The notes beneath the pieces are model-generated. The model was not told the origin of the DNA. It saw only the letters and a program-made list of their open reading frames with translations, and made no database searches. From contig NZ_JAKZEU010000004.1 in assembly GCF_024359525.1 (NCBI RefSeq), positions 310,001 to 374,000 on the forward strand: a stretch of 64,000 nt of DNA. Reading direction: 5' to 3'. This DNA comes from Paracoccus albicereus. GTDB lineage: Bacteria; Pseudomonadota; Alphaproteobacteria; Rhodobacterales; Rhodobacteraceae. The position numbers were made by a program, and so were the translations under genes. Every line of letters starts with the position of its first letter. Position 1 is the stretch's first letter. This document shows, in pieces, positions 55,453 through 64,000 of this stretch.

Positions 55453-55626
55453 GGCAGCCTCCCAGGTCGTGATCGGCCGGGGTCCTCGTCCCCGCACTCA
55501 GGCTGGGCGAAATCACTCCGGCCATGGGCATCGCCTGCCTCCTCGTAGAATCAGTGCGATGCCTACGACTATGGTAGCAGATCACCGATGTCGGACGAAT
55601 GACATTCTTGCACGATATGTCTGCGA

Positions 55627-57870
55627 TCAGTGGCGCTTGCGGCGGCGCTTGGCAGCGCGCTTGACCTCGGCCAGGCGGGCCTGCGTCGGCTTTTTCTTCA
55701 TTGGGCGGCCCCGGGCCTTCCGGGGGCCCTGGGGCAACGCCGCGCCGTCAAGCTCGATCAGCTCCAGCAGCAGCCCACCGGTGACCGGTACGGCTTCGGT
55801 CAGGCGCACGGTGACGCGCTGGCCGATGCCGATGACGAGACCGGTGTCAGAGCCCATCAGGGTCTGCGCGTCCGGGTCGAAGTGGAAGTATTCGCGCCCG
55901 ATCTCCCGAATCGGCAGCAGGCCGTCGGCGCCGGTTTCGTCCAACTTCACGAAGGCGCCGAAGCGCTGAATGCCGCTGATCCGGCCAGTCATCTCGGTGC
56001 CGACCCGGTCGGCGAGGTAGGCGGCAAGGTAGCGGTCGGTGGTGTCGCGCTCGGCCGCCATCGAGCGGCGCTCGGTCTCGCTGATATGGATCGCGGTTTC
56101 CGACAGGCGCTCGATGTCGCCCTCGGCAAGCCCGTCCTTGCCCCAGCCGTGCGCACTGATCAGTGCGCGATGCACGACCAGATCGGAATAGCGCCGGATG
56201 GGCGAGGTGAAATGCGCGTAGCTTTGCAGCGCGAGGCCGAAATGGCCGTAATTCTCGGGGTGATAGTAGGCCTGCGTCATCGATCGCAGGGTCGAGATGT
56301 TGATCAGTTCGTCGAAATCGCTGCCCTCGGCCTGCGCCAGCAGGCGGTTGAGGTGGCTGGTGTGCAGGACCTGTCCCTTGGCCAGCGTGAAGCCAGAGGC
56401 CTGCGCGACCTCGCGCAGCGCCTCCATCTTGGCGACGCTGGGTTCCTCGTGGACGCGGAACAGCAGCGGGCGCTGACGCCTGGTCAGTTCCTCGGCGGCG
56501 GCGACATTGGCCAGCACCATGAATTCCTCGATCAGCCGGTGGGCGTCGAAGCGTTCGCGGAAGTTCACCGATTTGACGCGACCATCGGCGGTCAGTTCGA
56601 TCCGACGCTCGGGCAGGTCCAGGTCCAGCGGCTGGCGCGCGGCGCGGGCCTGTTTCAGCAGGCTGTAAGCATGCCAGAGCGGCTTGATCGCAGACTCCAC
56701 CAGCGGTTCGGTCTGATCGTCGGGATCGCCGTCGGCGGCGGCCTGCGCCTGTTCGTAGGCCAGGCTCGCCGGGCTGCGCATCATGCCGCGATGAAAGCTG
56801 TGGCTGATCTTGATGCCTTGCGCGTCCAGCCGCATCCGCACCGCGATGACCGGGCGGTCGACGCCTTCGTGCAGTGAACACAGATCGCCCGACAGCGCAT
56901 CGGGCAGCATCGGCACGACGCGGTCGGGAAAATAGGTGGAATTGCCGCGTTTCCATGCCTCGCGGTCCAGCCGCGAGCCGGGGCGGACATAGAAGGCCAC
57001 GTCGGCGATGGCGACCCAGAGCGTGGCGCCGCCGTCGGGTTCGATGATCGCGGCGACCGCGTCGTCGTGGTCGCGCGCATCGGCGGGGTCGATGGTGACC
57101 AGCGGCAGGTCGCGCAGGTCGTCGCGGCCCTTCATCGTCGCGGGTTTCGCGGCCTCGGCCTCGGCAATCACGACTTCGGGGAATTCGTCGGGGATGCCGT
57201 GCTGGTGGATGGCGATCAGGCTGACCGCGCGCGGGGCAGACGGATCGCCCAGCCGTTCGGTCACGCGCGCCTGCGGCAGGCCCATGCGGCCCTTGGGGCC
57301 GATCTGTTCCGCCTCGACCAGTTCGCCCGGCTGGGCGCCGTGGGTTGCATCGGCGCGGACGCGCCATTCGCGATCCTGGCCCTTGTCGATGGGGACGATC
57401 CGCCCGCCCTCTGTCTCCTTGCGGAAGATGCCGACGATCTTTTGTGGCGCGGCGGCGATTCGGCGGATCAAGCGGGCCTGGTACTGGTGATCCTCGCCCG
57501 GCGTTTCAGCCAGCCGCGCAAGGATGCGGTCGCCCGGCGCCAGCGCAGGTTCCTCGGCCCGCGGGACGAAGAGGATGCGCGGCTCGGGCCCCTCGCCCGT
57601 CCATTCCAGCGGATGCGCCCAGAGATCACCGTCCGCGTCGGGCGAGCCGAGCCGCAGCACGCTGACCGGCGGCAGCGTCTCGGCATCGCGGTAATGCTTG
57701 CGGCGGCGTTCCAGCATCCCCTCGGCCTCGAGGTCCTTCAGCACCCGCTTCAGCTCGATCCGCTCGGCGCCCTTGATGCCGAAGGCCTTGGCGATGTCAC
57801 GCTTGGAGTTCGCCTCGGGGTGGTCGGCCACCCAGTCGAGGATCTGCTGCTTGGAGGGGATCTGTGCCAT
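55627..57870 (-). CDS. rnr: Ribonuclease R
   Basis: A processive 3'-5' exoribonuclease for structured RNA and stalled-ribosome quality control. The 747-residue product starts with a winged-helix N-terminal domain (ILDWVADHPEANSKRDIAKAFGI), then cold-shock domains and the RNB catalytic domain with the Asp cluster VTIDPADARDHDDAVAAI near residue 262. A C-terminal S1 domain (MTGRISGIQRFGAFVKLDETGADG) follows, and a very basic tail with many Lys and Arg. The start ATG at 57870 has a C-rich 5' leader; the opposite strand carries a G-run tract 18 bases upstream. Confidence 0.96.
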   Translation of the reverse strand: MAQIPSKQQILDWVADHPEANSKRDIAKAFGIKGAERIELKRVLKDLEAEGMLERRRKHYRDAETLPPVSVLRLGSPDADGDLWAHPLEWTGEGPEPRILFVPRAEEPALAPGDRILARLAETPGEDHQYQARLIRRIAAAPQKIVGIFRKETEGGRIVPIDKGQDREWRVRADATHGAQPGELVEAEQIGPKGRMGLPQARVTERLGDPSAPRAVSLIAIHQHGIPDEFPEVVIAEAEAAKPATMKGRDDLRDLPLVTIDPADARDHDDAVAAIIEPDGGATLWVAIADVAFYVRPGSRLDREAWKRGNSTYFPDRVVPMLPDALSGDLCSLHEGVDRPVIAVRMRLDAQGIKISHSFHRGMMRSPASLAYEQAQAAADGDPDDQTEPLVESAIKPLWHAYSLLKQARAARQPLDLDLPERRIELTADGRVKSVNFRERFDAHRLIEEFMVLANVAAAEELTRRQRPLLFRVHEEPSVAKMEALREVAQASGFTLAKGQVLHTSHLNRLLAQAEGSDFDELINISTLRSMTQAYYHPENYGHFGLALQSYAHFTSPIRRYSDLVVHRALISAHGWGKDGLAEGDIERLSETAIHISETERRSMAAERDTTDRYLAAYLADRVGTEMTGRISGIQRFGAFVKLDETGADGLLPIREIGREYFHFDPDAQTLMGSDTGLVIGIGQRVTVRLTEAVPVTGGLLLELIELDGAALPQGPRKARGRPMKKKPTQARLAEVKRAAKRRRKRH

Positions 57871-57887
57871 GCGGAGCGGTTTAGCAT

Positions 57888-57923
57888 GGGGGAGAGGGAG
57901 GGTGCAGGGGGGAAAGTGGGGGG
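57888..57923 (+). other. G-quadruplex-capable G-run tract just upstream of rnr
   Basis: The plus strand reads five G-runs of 3-6 bases: GGGGG at 57888, GGG at 57896, GGG at 57900, GGGGGG at 57907 and GGGGGG at 57918, with loops of 1-5 bases. This satisfies the classic four-run quadruplex pattern with room to spare. It lies 18 bases upstream of the rnr ATG, on the template strand for rnr, so rnr mRNA itself has the C-rich complement. Confidence 0.6.
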
Positions 57924-58087
57924 ATTAGGACGCCGCCGGCCATCAGCGAGTTCAGTAGTTGTTAAAGGTCGGCTTCGAGCCCATAGCTGTCGTTTACCCA
58001 TGTAAGCTATCGCTACGTCAAACATGTCTGGTATCCTGTGACGTAAGCCATACATGGCCATAAGAAACATCGCGAGGGCCGGTTGGA

Positions 58088-58402
58088 GTGACGTTTCTTT
58101 TTTTCTCTCTCACGGCTTTAGCAATAGCATATATATTAGAGTGGCGCTTCTCTGGAAGAAGATGGGGCCTATTTTCTGTTTTGTTTTGGGTTTTTTCTAT
58201 TCAGATGCTTGTCTTGCTCAGCATAGAATTCGCTCTGCGGCAGGGGTGGGAACCAGCTACACCCAGTTGGATTAATGCGTTTGGGCTAGCAGTTGGTGGG
58301 GCCGCGTACTTATCCATTGGATTGACTGCCATTTTTGCTATTTTTGCTGGAATATTTTTTCTCTTAGTCCAGGGGATAAAGCTGCTAAGACACCGTAGGT
58401 GA
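58088..58402 (+). CDS. Small AT-rich membrane protein of unknown function
   Basis: From the GTG at 58088 an open frame gives 104 residues with three to four hydrophobic segments (about 3-18, 26-48 and 64-98) and a basic tail RHRR. Its codons are unlike the rest of the window: TTA, ATA, CTA, AGA and TTT-rich Phe runs, and about half or less GC by eye. No family is recognised. The start is uncertain: GAGGG lies about ten bases before the GTG. The composition suggests acquired DNA; the frame is long for chance at this composition, but it could be non-coding. Confidence 0.5.
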   Translation: MTFLFFSLTALAIAYILEWRFSGRRWGLFSVLFWVFSIQMLVLLSIEFALRQGWEPATPSWINAFGLAVGGAAYLSIGLTAIFAIFAGIFFLLVQGIKLLRHRR

Positions 58403-58485
58403 AACCTTTTCATCGGCACAGCCCGTCTGCTTGGACGACCGCTTCGTCCGCAAAGCAGAACGCCGCACAGATATAGATCAGCGGT

Positions 58486-58902
58486 CTATACCCCGCGCAC
58501 CATATCCCGGTGCGGGATCCCCGCGTCGTCGTATTCCTCGCCCACGACCGTGAACCCCAACTTCGCGTAGAACCCGATCGCATGGGTCTGCGAGCCGAGC
58601 TTGGCCTGCGTCACGCCCGACTGACCGCGCAGCACGTCCAGCGCGGCGCGGATCAGCGCCACGCCGACGCCGGTCCCGCGCGCCTCTTGCAACACGCAGA
58701 CGCGGCCGATCTTGCCGGTCTCGCCCAGCAGCAGGATGCGGGCGGTGCCGACGGGGCGCTCGCCGTCCCAGGCCAGCAGGTGCAGCGCCTCGCCGTCGCG
58801 GCCGTCCCATTCTTCGGCCTCGGGGACGTTCTGCTCCTCAATGAAGACCGTGCGGCGCAGGGCGCGGCAGGTGTCCAGATCGCGGGTCTGTTCGATCCTC
58901 AC
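58486..58902 (-). CDS. GNAT-family N-acetyltransferase
   Basis: A 138-residue acetyl-CoA-dependent N-acetyltransferase. It shows [20 protein letters not shown] (beta-strand and substrate loop), [10 protein letters not shown], the pyrophosphate-binding [13 protein letters not shown] and [25 protein letters not shown], the classic GNAT end. The GTG start at 58902 overlaps the dapE stop as GTGA, so it is the third gene of the TauE-dapE-GNAT operon. Acyl acceptor unknown. Confidence 0.88.
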   Translation of the reverse strand: MRIEQTRDLDTCRALRRTVFIEEQNVPEAEEWDGRDGEALHLLAWDGERPVGTARILLLGETGKIGRVCVLQEARGTGVGVALIRAALDVLRGQSGVTQAKLGSQTHAIGFYAKLGFTVVGEEYDDAGIPHRDMVRGV

Positions 58903-60041
58903 GCGAAGAAGCCTTCCAGAATGCGGCGGTAGACGCGCTGCAGGTCGCGGACCTGGGCTTCGGGGACGCGCTCGTTCACCTCGTGCATGTGCTTGCCGAC
59001 AAGGCCGAACTCGACCACCGGGCAATGGTCCTTGACGAAGCGCGCGTCGGAGGTGCCGCCGGTGGTGGACAGGACCGGGTCGATGCCCGTTTCCGCGCGG
59101 ACGACGCCGCGCACAAGATCGACCCAGGGACCCGGCGCGGTCAGGAAGCTTTCGCCCGAGACATGGGTGTCGAACGTGATCGCGACGCCGGTTTCCTCGC
59201 TGACCGCCTTCGCGCGCGCGGTCAGATCGCGCGTCAGGCTGTCCGAGGAATGGCTGTCGTTGAAGCGGATGTTGACGGTGGCCGTGACCTTTTCGGGGAT
59301 CACGTTGCTGGCCGGATTGCCGCAATCAACGGTGACGATCTGCAACCCGGTCGGGTCGAAATGCTCGGTCCCCTGATCCAGCGGTTCGGCGATCAGGTCC
59401 GAGAGGAAGCGGGTCAGCGCGTGGACAGGGTTCTTCGCGCGGTGCGGATAGGCGGAATGGCCCTGCACGCCCTTCGCGGTGATGTGGAAGTTCATGCTGC
59501 CGCGGCGGCCGATCTTGATCATCTCGCCGAAGGTCTCGGGGTTCGAGGGCTCGCCCACGATGCAGACGTCCATGCGCTCGCCGTTCGCCTCCATCCAGTC
59601 GAGAATGGCGATGGTGCCGTCGCGGCCGGGGCCTTCCTCGTCGCCGGTCACGGTTACGATGACGGCGCCGTCGGGCGGGGTTTCGCGTGTGAAGTCGATG
59701 GCGGCGGCGACAAAGGCCGCAACGCCGGATTTCATGTCCGTCGCGCCCCTTCCCCAGATCACGCCGTCCTCGACATGACCAGAAAACGGCGGGTGCGTCC
59801 AGGATGCCGGATCGCCGGGCGGGACGACGTCTGTATGGCCGTTGAAGCCGATGGCACGGGTGTTCGCGCCTTTCGCGCCCCAGCGGGCAAACAGGTTCGG
59901 CGTCCCGTTCCTGTCGCAGCGATGCACCTCGAAACCCGCGTCGTTCAGCATGTCACCCAGCAGGACGAGCGCGCCGCCTTCTTCGGGCGTGACCGAGGGG
60001 CAGCGGATCAGGCGGGCGGTCAGGTCGGCGGCGTCGGTCAT
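58899..60041 (-). CDS. dapE: Succinyl-diaminopimelate desuccinylase
   Basis: Hydrolyses N-succinyl-L,L-diaminopimelate to L,L-diaminopimelate in lysine synthesis, using two Zn2+. The 380-residue product has [10 protein letters not shown] (first metal His and the nearby Asp), [15 protein letters not shown] (bridging Asp), [12 protein letters not shown] (catalytic Glu pair) and [15 protein letters not shown] at the end with the last His. It starts one base after the TauE-family stop and overlaps the GNAT start. Confidence 0.96.
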   Translation of the reverse strand: MTDAADLTARLIRCPSVTPEEGGALVLLGDMLNDAGFEVHRCDRNGTPNLFARWGAKGANTRAIGFNGHTDVVPPGDPASWTHPPFSGHVEDGVIWGRGATDMKSGVAAFVAAAIDFTRETPPDGAVIVTVTGDEEGPGRDGTIAILDWMEANGERMDVCIVGEPSNPETFGEMIKIGRRGSMNFHITAKGVQGHSAYPHRAKNPVHALTRFLSDLIAEPLDQGTEHFDPTGLQIVTVDCGNPASNVIPEKVTATVNIRFNDSHSSDSLTRDLTARAKAVSEETGVAITFDTHVSGESFLTAPGPWVDLVRGVVRAETGIDPVLSTTGGTSDARFVKDHCPVVEFGLVGKHMHEVNERVPEAQVRDLQRVYRRILEGFFA

Positions 60042-60042
60042 G

Positions 60043-60807
60043 TCAGAATCCTATCTCGAAGGCGCGGCGGATCAGGTTCAGGCCGGTCAGGACCAGCAGC
60101 GCCAGCGTCCAGCGCCGAAACTGCCCCACATCCATCCGGTCCTGCAAGGCAAAGCCCAGATAGAGGCCGATCAGCCCCGGAATGCACAGCATCGCCGACA
60201 GCGGAATCGTCTGCGGATTCAGCACGCCCGAGAACAGATGCGCCACGGTCAGCATCACCGCGCCGACCAGGAACACGACGCCCTGCACGCGGATCTGGTC
60301 GCGCTTTTCGGTGCCGGTCGCCAGCAGCAGCACGATGAGCGGCGGTCCCCAGATGCCCGAGATGCCGCCGTAGAGCCCGCCGATGACGCCCGTCGCGATC
60401 TGGGCGCGGCGGCGATGGCGGACGGGAAGGTTGATCGGCCGACCCGACAATTGCCACAGTGCGAAGGCGACGATGGGGATGCCCAACAGCGCGTACATCA
60501 GCCCCTGCGGGATATCGCGGACGAAGGCGGCTGAAATCGCGATGAAGACCAGCACCATCGCGATGTGCCAGCGGAAGGCCATGGTCGAGCGCCAGGCTTC
60601 GGCCCGGCCCTGCCGGAACGCCTGCAGGATGTTGGTCAGAAGCGTGGGCAGGATCAGCGCAGCCAGCGCGGTCGTGGGCGGCAGGAACGAGCCGAAGGAC
60701 GACAGCATGATCATCGGCATCGCAAAGCCGATGGCGCCCTTCACGAAGCCCGCGAAGACCGTGACCGCAATCGCGGCCACGACCTGCCACATCTCAAGCC
60801 CGAACAT
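60043..60807 (-). CDS. TauE/SafE-family sulfite/organosulfonate exporter-like permease
   Basis: A 254-residue inner-membrane protein with about seven helices and the repeated family motif ([13 protein letters not shown] in the first half, [17 protein letters not shown] in the second). TauE/SafE proteins export anions such as sulfite, sulfoacetate or organic acids. It is first in the operon with dapE and GNAT; that association has no clear metabolic logic and may reflect only shared transcription. Substrate is not assigned. Confidence 0.87.
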   Translation of the reverse strand: MFGLEMWQVVAAIAVTVFAGFVKGAIGFAMPMIMLSSFGSFLPPTTALAALILPTLLTNILQAFRQGRAEAWRSTMAFRWHIAMVLVFIAISAAFVRDIPQGLMYALLGIPIVAFALWQLSGRPINLPVRHRRRAQIATGVIGGLYGGISGIWGPPLIVLLLATGTEKRDQIRVQGVVFLVGAVMLTVAHLFSGVLNPQTIPLSAMLCIPGLIGLYLGFALQDRMDVGQFRRWTLALLVLTGLNLIRRAFEIGF

Positions 60808-60837
60808 GGGCCGATCCTGTCATTCGCGTCGCCACGA

Positions 60838-61785
60838 TCACTCCATCATCGCGTCGGTGACGAAGCGCAGCGCCTCGGGCAGGCCCGAGCTGAAATAGGC
60901 CCAGTCGTGACCCCCCTCGCGGATCATGAACCGGTGGTCGCTGGTGCGGGTGCGTTCGGTTTCGCCTTCGGTCAGCAGCATCTTGTGCAGGACCACGCTG
61001 CCATCGAAGAAGATGTCGTTGGCCCCGGTGTCGATCATCAGCTTCGTTTCAGGCATGGTACCGCCCTGTTGCGCGGTCTCCATCTGCCGGAACACGCTGT
61101 CGGCGTAGTAGCGGTCGCTGAGCCGTGCCTCGCCCTCAAGCCCCACACCCCAGGTCTGGCCGTAGCGGCGGTCCCAGCCGGGCTGGTCCATGGCGAGGAT
61201 CTGTTCATCCGTGCGGATCGCGGGCGCGATCGCCGCAACGGCCTGCAGGAAATCGGGATGGCGGAAGGCGTATATCAAGCCGCCATACCCGCCCATCGAG
61301 ATGCCCACGGCCGCGCGAAACTGCTGTTCGGCCAGCACGTTGTAACGCTCTTCCACCTGCGGGACGAAATCCTCGAAGAACATCGTCTCCCACCGTTCGC
61401 TGCCATCGGAATCGTCAAGGTAGTAGGTGTTGAATTCCGGCCGGTTGGTACGCCGCGGATCGGGGCTGATGACCACGATCGGAGGGATCTCGCCATCTGC
61501 GATCATCCGGTCCAGCGTCTCGGCCGCGCCACCAGCAAGAAACCAGTCGCGATGCGTCTGGCCCGCGCCGCCCGGCAGCAGGTAGACGATGGGATAATTC
61601 CGCTCTCCCTGATCGTAGCCGGCTGGCAGATAGACGGAATATTGCGGCTCCCAGCTGACGGTTTCCGTCTCGACCGTCTGGTCGAACAGTACGGTGCCAC
61701 GGTCCGCGGACTGCGCGGCGGCGGCACCGATCGTGGTGAAGGTGGCGACAAGCGCGCCTGCAGCGCCCAGCAGAAACGGTTTCAT
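60838..61785 (-). CDS. Secreted esterase-family alpha/beta hydrolase (PF00756-like)
   Basis: A 315-residue protein with a Sec signal peptide (residues 1-23, ending AAAA) followed by an esterase-D-like alpha/beta hydrolase domain. It contains VYLPAGYDQGERNYPIVYLLPGGAG, the nucleophile elbow AVGISMGGYGGLIYAF with its Ser, and a late GGHDWAYF with the catalytic His. It may hydrolyse esters in the periplasm; the substrate is unknown. I chose the ATG at 61785, preceded by GGGAGG; the longer frame adds a non-family leader. Confidence 0.88.
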   Translation of the reverse strand: MKPFLLGAAGALVATFTTIGAAAAQSADRGTVLFDQTVETETVSWEPQYSVYLPAGYDQGERNYPIVYLLPGGAGQTHRDWFLAGGAAETLDRMIADGEIPPIVVISPDPRRTNRPEFNTYYLDDSDGSERWETMFFEDFVPQVEERYNVLAEQQFRAAVGISMGGYGGLIYAFRHPDFLQAVAAIAPAIRTDEQILAMDQPGWDRRYGQTWGVGLEGEARLSDRYYADSVFRQMETAQQGGTMPETKLMIDTGANDIFFDGSVVLHKMLLTEGETERTRTSDHRFMIREGGHDWAYFSSGLPEALRFVTDAMME

Positions 61786-62100
61786 GATGCGGTATCCTCC
61801 CTGATCTGTCGCGTCGCGGCTGTGCCGAAAGCGAAGCCCGTCTGGCGCGCAGCGGGCTGCGAGGCTCATGTCTGGCAAGGGGCGTCAGACGAGATACGGA
61901 CGGGCTTTCATCGGCAGCAATGCAGCAGGTGCTGCGATGCGACGCGGATCTCGTTATAGGTAACGTAGCGGAAGGCACAAGCCGGATCGGTCGCGACATA
62001 TTCGGTCGACAGAACGCTGATCTGCGCATTATCATTGCGCTGCGGCTGCGAAGTGTCTAGTCATGCCGCATTGCCGCATCGCTTGCGAAGGGTTGGATCG
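61786..62100. other. Intergenic stretch with a startless open fragment
   Basis: These 315 bases lie between two divergent genes. The region should hold promoters for mcd and the esterase gene. On the minus strand 62060-61908 there is a stop-to-stop open frame of 50 codons whose translation looks protein-like (DNAQISVLSTEYVATDPACA then AFRYVTYNEIRVASQHLL) but has no ATG, GTG or TTG before it, so it may be a gene remnant or chance. No hairpin terminator or repeat is obvious. Confidence 0.45.
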
Positions 62101-63708
62101 ATGAAGGACATGCCGCTGCAGACCGAGCCGGTGCTGGCCGAGTTGGACGACCTGCTGGACCGCGCCAAGGCATCGCTGCGAGAGCGGGTCGCACCCGACG
62201 CCAAGGTCGATCCCACCCTGCTGGACCGGCACCAGCACGCGGCGCATGCCCTGTCCTGGTTGGCGACCTACGTCGAGGCGCTGCGCCAGCTTGCGGCGTG
62301 GTCGGCGCGGGTGGATGGACCGGTCGAGACGCTGATCCTGAAGATCGGCTTCGGCGAATATCTGAGCCAGATCGCCGGCGGCATCCCGATGAGCCAGAAT
62401 GAATTCGCAAGGCTGAGCGATCTGGGCATCGACTGGCAACCCAGCGATGCCGCCCGGGCGATGATGGCCGGCAACAGCCCCGAAGCGCGCGCCGACCTGG
62501 CCGCGCAACTGGCCGACCGGCGCGGTGCGGCGACCTTCGGGGCGGCGGGCCTCGACGAGGATCTGGAGATGATCCGCGACCAGTTCCGCCGCTGGACCGA
62601 GGACAAGGTCGTGCCCCACGCCCATGACTGGCACCTGAAGGACCAGCTGATCCCGTTGGAGATCATCGAGGAGTTGGCCGAGCTGGGCGTCTTCGGGCTG
62701 ACCATTCCCGAGAATCTGGGTGGGTTGGGCATGTCGAAAGCCGCGATGGTCGTCGTCTCGGAAGAGCTGTCGCGCGGCTATATCGGCGTGGGCAGCCTTG
62801 GGACGCGCAGCGAGATCGCGGCCGAGCTGATCCTGGGCGGCGGCACGGATGAACAGAAGGAGCACTGGCTGCCGCGCCTGGCCAGCGGAGAGATCCTGCC
62901 CACCGCGGTCTTTACCGAGCCGAACACCGGGTCGGATCTGGGCAGCCTGCGCACGCGGGCGGTGCGGGATGGCGAGGATTGGCGGATCACCGGCAACAAG
63001 ACCTGGATCACCCATGCCGCGCGCACCCATATCATGACGCTGCTGGCCCGCACCGAGCCTGACACGGACGATTATCGCGGCCTGTCGATGTTCATCGCCG
63101 AGAAGACGCCCGGCACTGACGACGACCCGTTCCCGACCGAGGGCATGACCGGCGGCGAGATCGAGGTTCTGGGCTACCGCGGCATGAAGGAATACGAGCT
63201 GGGCTTCGACGGCTTCCCCGTCAGCGGGAAGAATCTGCTGGGCGGCGTCACCGGACAGGGCTTCAAGCAGCTGATGCAGACCTTCGAAAGCGCACGCATC
63301 CAGACTGCCGCCCGCGCCATCGGTGTGGCGCAGAACGCGTTGGAACTGGGCCTGCAATACGCGCTGGACCGCAAGCAATTCGGCCGCGCGCTGATCCATT
63401 TTCCGCGCGTCGCTGACAAGCTCGCGATGATGGCTGTCGAAATCATGATCGCGCGACAGCTGACTTATTTCGCGGCGTGGGAAAAAGATCACGGTCATCG
63501 CTGCGATCTGGAAGCGGGGATGGCCAAGCTGCTGGGCGCGCGGGTCGCGTGGGCGGCAGCGGATAACGCCTTGCAAATCCACGGCGGAAACGGTTTCGCG
63601 CTGGAATATCAGATCAGCCGCGTGCTGTGCGACGCACGGATTCTGAACATCTTCGAGGGGGCCGCCGAAATCCAGGCGCAGGTGATCGCAAGGCGTTTGC
63701 TGGGCTGA
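62101..63708 (+). CDS. mcd: (2S)-methylsuccinyl-CoA dehydrogenase (ethylmalonyl-CoA pathway)
   Basis: Oxidises (2S)-methylsuccinyl-CoA to mesaconyl-CoA with FAD. The 535-residue protein is an acyl-CoA dehydrogenase with an extra N-terminal region of about 150 residues, as in Mcd of Rhodobacter. The catalytic domain has VFTEPNTGSDLGSLRTRA (FAD and substrate), FESARIQTAARAIGVAQNALEL, DRKQFGRALIHFPRVADKLA, QIHGGNGFALEYQISRVLCD and ILNIFEGAAEIQ. Such a long N-terminal extension distinguishes it from ordinary beta-oxidation enzymes. The ATG at 62101 follows AAGGG. The pathway lets the cell grow on acetate-type carbon. Confidence 0.88.
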   Translation: MKDMPLQTEPVLAELDDLLDRAKASLRERVAPDAKVDPTLLDRHQHAAHALSWLATYVEALRQLAAWSARVDGPVETLILKIGFGEYLSQIAGGIPMSQNEFARLSDLGIDWQPSDAARAMMAGNSPEARADLAAQLADRRGAATFGAAGLDEDLEMIRDQFRRWTEDKVVPHAHDWHLKDQLIPLEIIEELAELGVFGLTIPENLGGLGMSKAAMVVVSEELSRGYIGVGSLGTRSEIAAELILGGGTDEQKEHWLPRLASGEILPTAVFTEPNTGSDLGSLRTRAVRDGEDWRITGNKTWITHAARTHIMTLLARTEPDTDDYRGLSMFIAEKTPGTDDDPFPTEGMTGGEIEVLGYRGMKEYELGFDGFPVSGKNLLGGVTGQGFKQLMQTFESARIQTAARAIGVAQNALELGLQYALDRKQFGRALIHFPRVADKLAMMAVEIMIARQLTYFAAWEKDHGHRCDLEAGMAKLLGARVAWAAADNALQIHGGNGFALEYQISRVLCDARILNIFEGAAEIQAQVIARRLLG

Positions 63709-63778
63709 TTGTTGCCGGGAACGAACGGGCTGGATAAAGTGTTGCGTCACAAGAATATTCTTGAAGGAGCTGCCCCTC

Positions 63779-64000
63779 ATGATCCGTTCCGCCGCCCTTG
63801 CCCTGTCTTCGCTTGCGCTGGTTGCCGCCTGTCAACCGATGACGCCCGCCGGCCCCGCCCAGACGACGGGCAGCGTCAACGGCATTCCGCTGGGACCGTA
63901 CTACCTTGTCAGCCTCGGCGCCGAAGCCGTGCCGCAACGCGACGCGACGCTGGTGCTGACGTCGGCTGGCTTCTCGGGACGCGGCCCCTGCAACACGTTC
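63779..64000 (+). CDS. META-domain (HslJ-like) lipoprotein, 3' end cut by window
   Basis: The first 74 residues are visible. It begins with a lipoprotein signal (IRSAALALSSLALVAAC, with VAAC as the lipobox) and a short linker. Then comes the start of a META/DUF306-type fold, with LGPYYLVSLGAEAVPQRDATLVLTSAGFSGRGPCNTF, the GPCN turn being typical of that family. AAGGAG lies nine bases before the ATG at 63779. Role unknown; related proteins affect heat or envelope stress. Confidence 0.75.
   Translation, partial: MIRSAALALSSLALVAACQPMTPAGPAQTTGSVNGIPLGPYYLVSLGAEAVPQRDATLVLTSAGFSGRGPCNTF

Noticed and set aside
62032..63780. Long open frame opposite mcd
   Set aside because: Antisense shadow of a clearly assigned gene; the translation shows no recognisable family.
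1..64000. CRISPR arrays, insertion sequences, phage genes, tRNA or rRNA genes
   Set aside because: No repeat-spacer pattern, transposase-like or integrase-like protein, or recognisable tRNA/rRNA sequence was found by reading; a tRNA scan would be needed to exclude a missed tRNA.

Overview
This window is GC-rich, gene-dense chromosomal DNA from an alphaproteobacterium, most likely family Rhodobacteraceae/Paracoccaceae (Paracoccus or a close relative). Supporting this are three tandem def-type genes next to fmt, an ftsE-ftsX-plsC run, argH-lipoprotein-lysA-DUF4175 (TIGR02302 type), a phaA-phaB pair, and a (2S)-methylsuccinyl-CoA dehydrogenase of the ethylmalonyl-CoA pathway. Both strands are used and neighbouring genes very often overlap by 1-8 bases (ATGA, GTGA or TGATG junctions). 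I see no rRNA, tRNA, insertion sequence, phage gene or CRISPR array. The genus is inference.

Region by region: 1-6.3 kb holds a periplasmic parvulin (cut by the left edge), secA, then on the minus strand fmt and three def-family genes, one of which has lost its catalytic residues. 6.3-9.6 kb holds a PatB/MalY-type lyase coupled to an L,D-transpeptidase, accA, and a guanidinium exporter (Gdx/SugE) with a possible guanidine-II riboswitch. 9.6-13.5 kb is PNPOx-like, plsC, ftsX, ftsE and a divergent zinc-ribbon membrane protein.

13.5-29.5 kb is the most interesting part: a divergent catabolic and transport locus. On the minus strand lie an XRE regulator, an MttB-family methyltransferase and a GMC oxidoreductase. 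On the plus strand lie a membrane di-iron desaturase-like enzyme, a cytoplasmic PhnD-like binding protein, two flavin oxidoreductases of the sarcosine/dimethylglycine type, and a Dpp/Opp-type ABC importer. Overlapping reading frames and shared GTGAC-type inverted repeats suggest one regulon, probably for uptake and demethylation of an N-methylated compound whose identity is unknown.

29.5-35.2 kb has a type I secretion ABC transporter with its membrane fusion protein but no visible substrate, and a class A penicillin-binding protein. 35.3-38.4 kb has two divergent amtB genes without glnK. 38.4-44.4 kb has a polyprenyl diphosphate synthase, DUF2007, a tRNA-modification-type methyltransferase, YdcH, phaB, phaA, an EAL protein and tag. 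44.4-50.4 kb has a TlpA-like thioredoxin divergent from argH, a small lipoprotein, lysA and a Gln-rich DUF4175 protein. 50.4-55.5 kb starts with a non-coding stretch carrying an 11-bp phased GTACAC array, followed by a LysE exporter, an HxlR regulator, an NTF2-like protein and a four-gene coupled sugar-acid-type operon.

55.6-64 kb holds rnr with a G-run tract just upstream, an AT-rich patch with a small membrane protein, a GNAT-dapE-TauE operon, an esterase, mcd and the start of a META-domain lipoprotein. Functionally the window mixes housekeeping (protein export and maturation, division, lipid, lysine/arginine and peptidoglycan synthesis, nitrogen uptake) with carbon storage (PHB) and acetyl-CoA assimilation, which share acetoacetyl-CoA/crotonyl-CoA chemistry through phaA, phaB and mcd.
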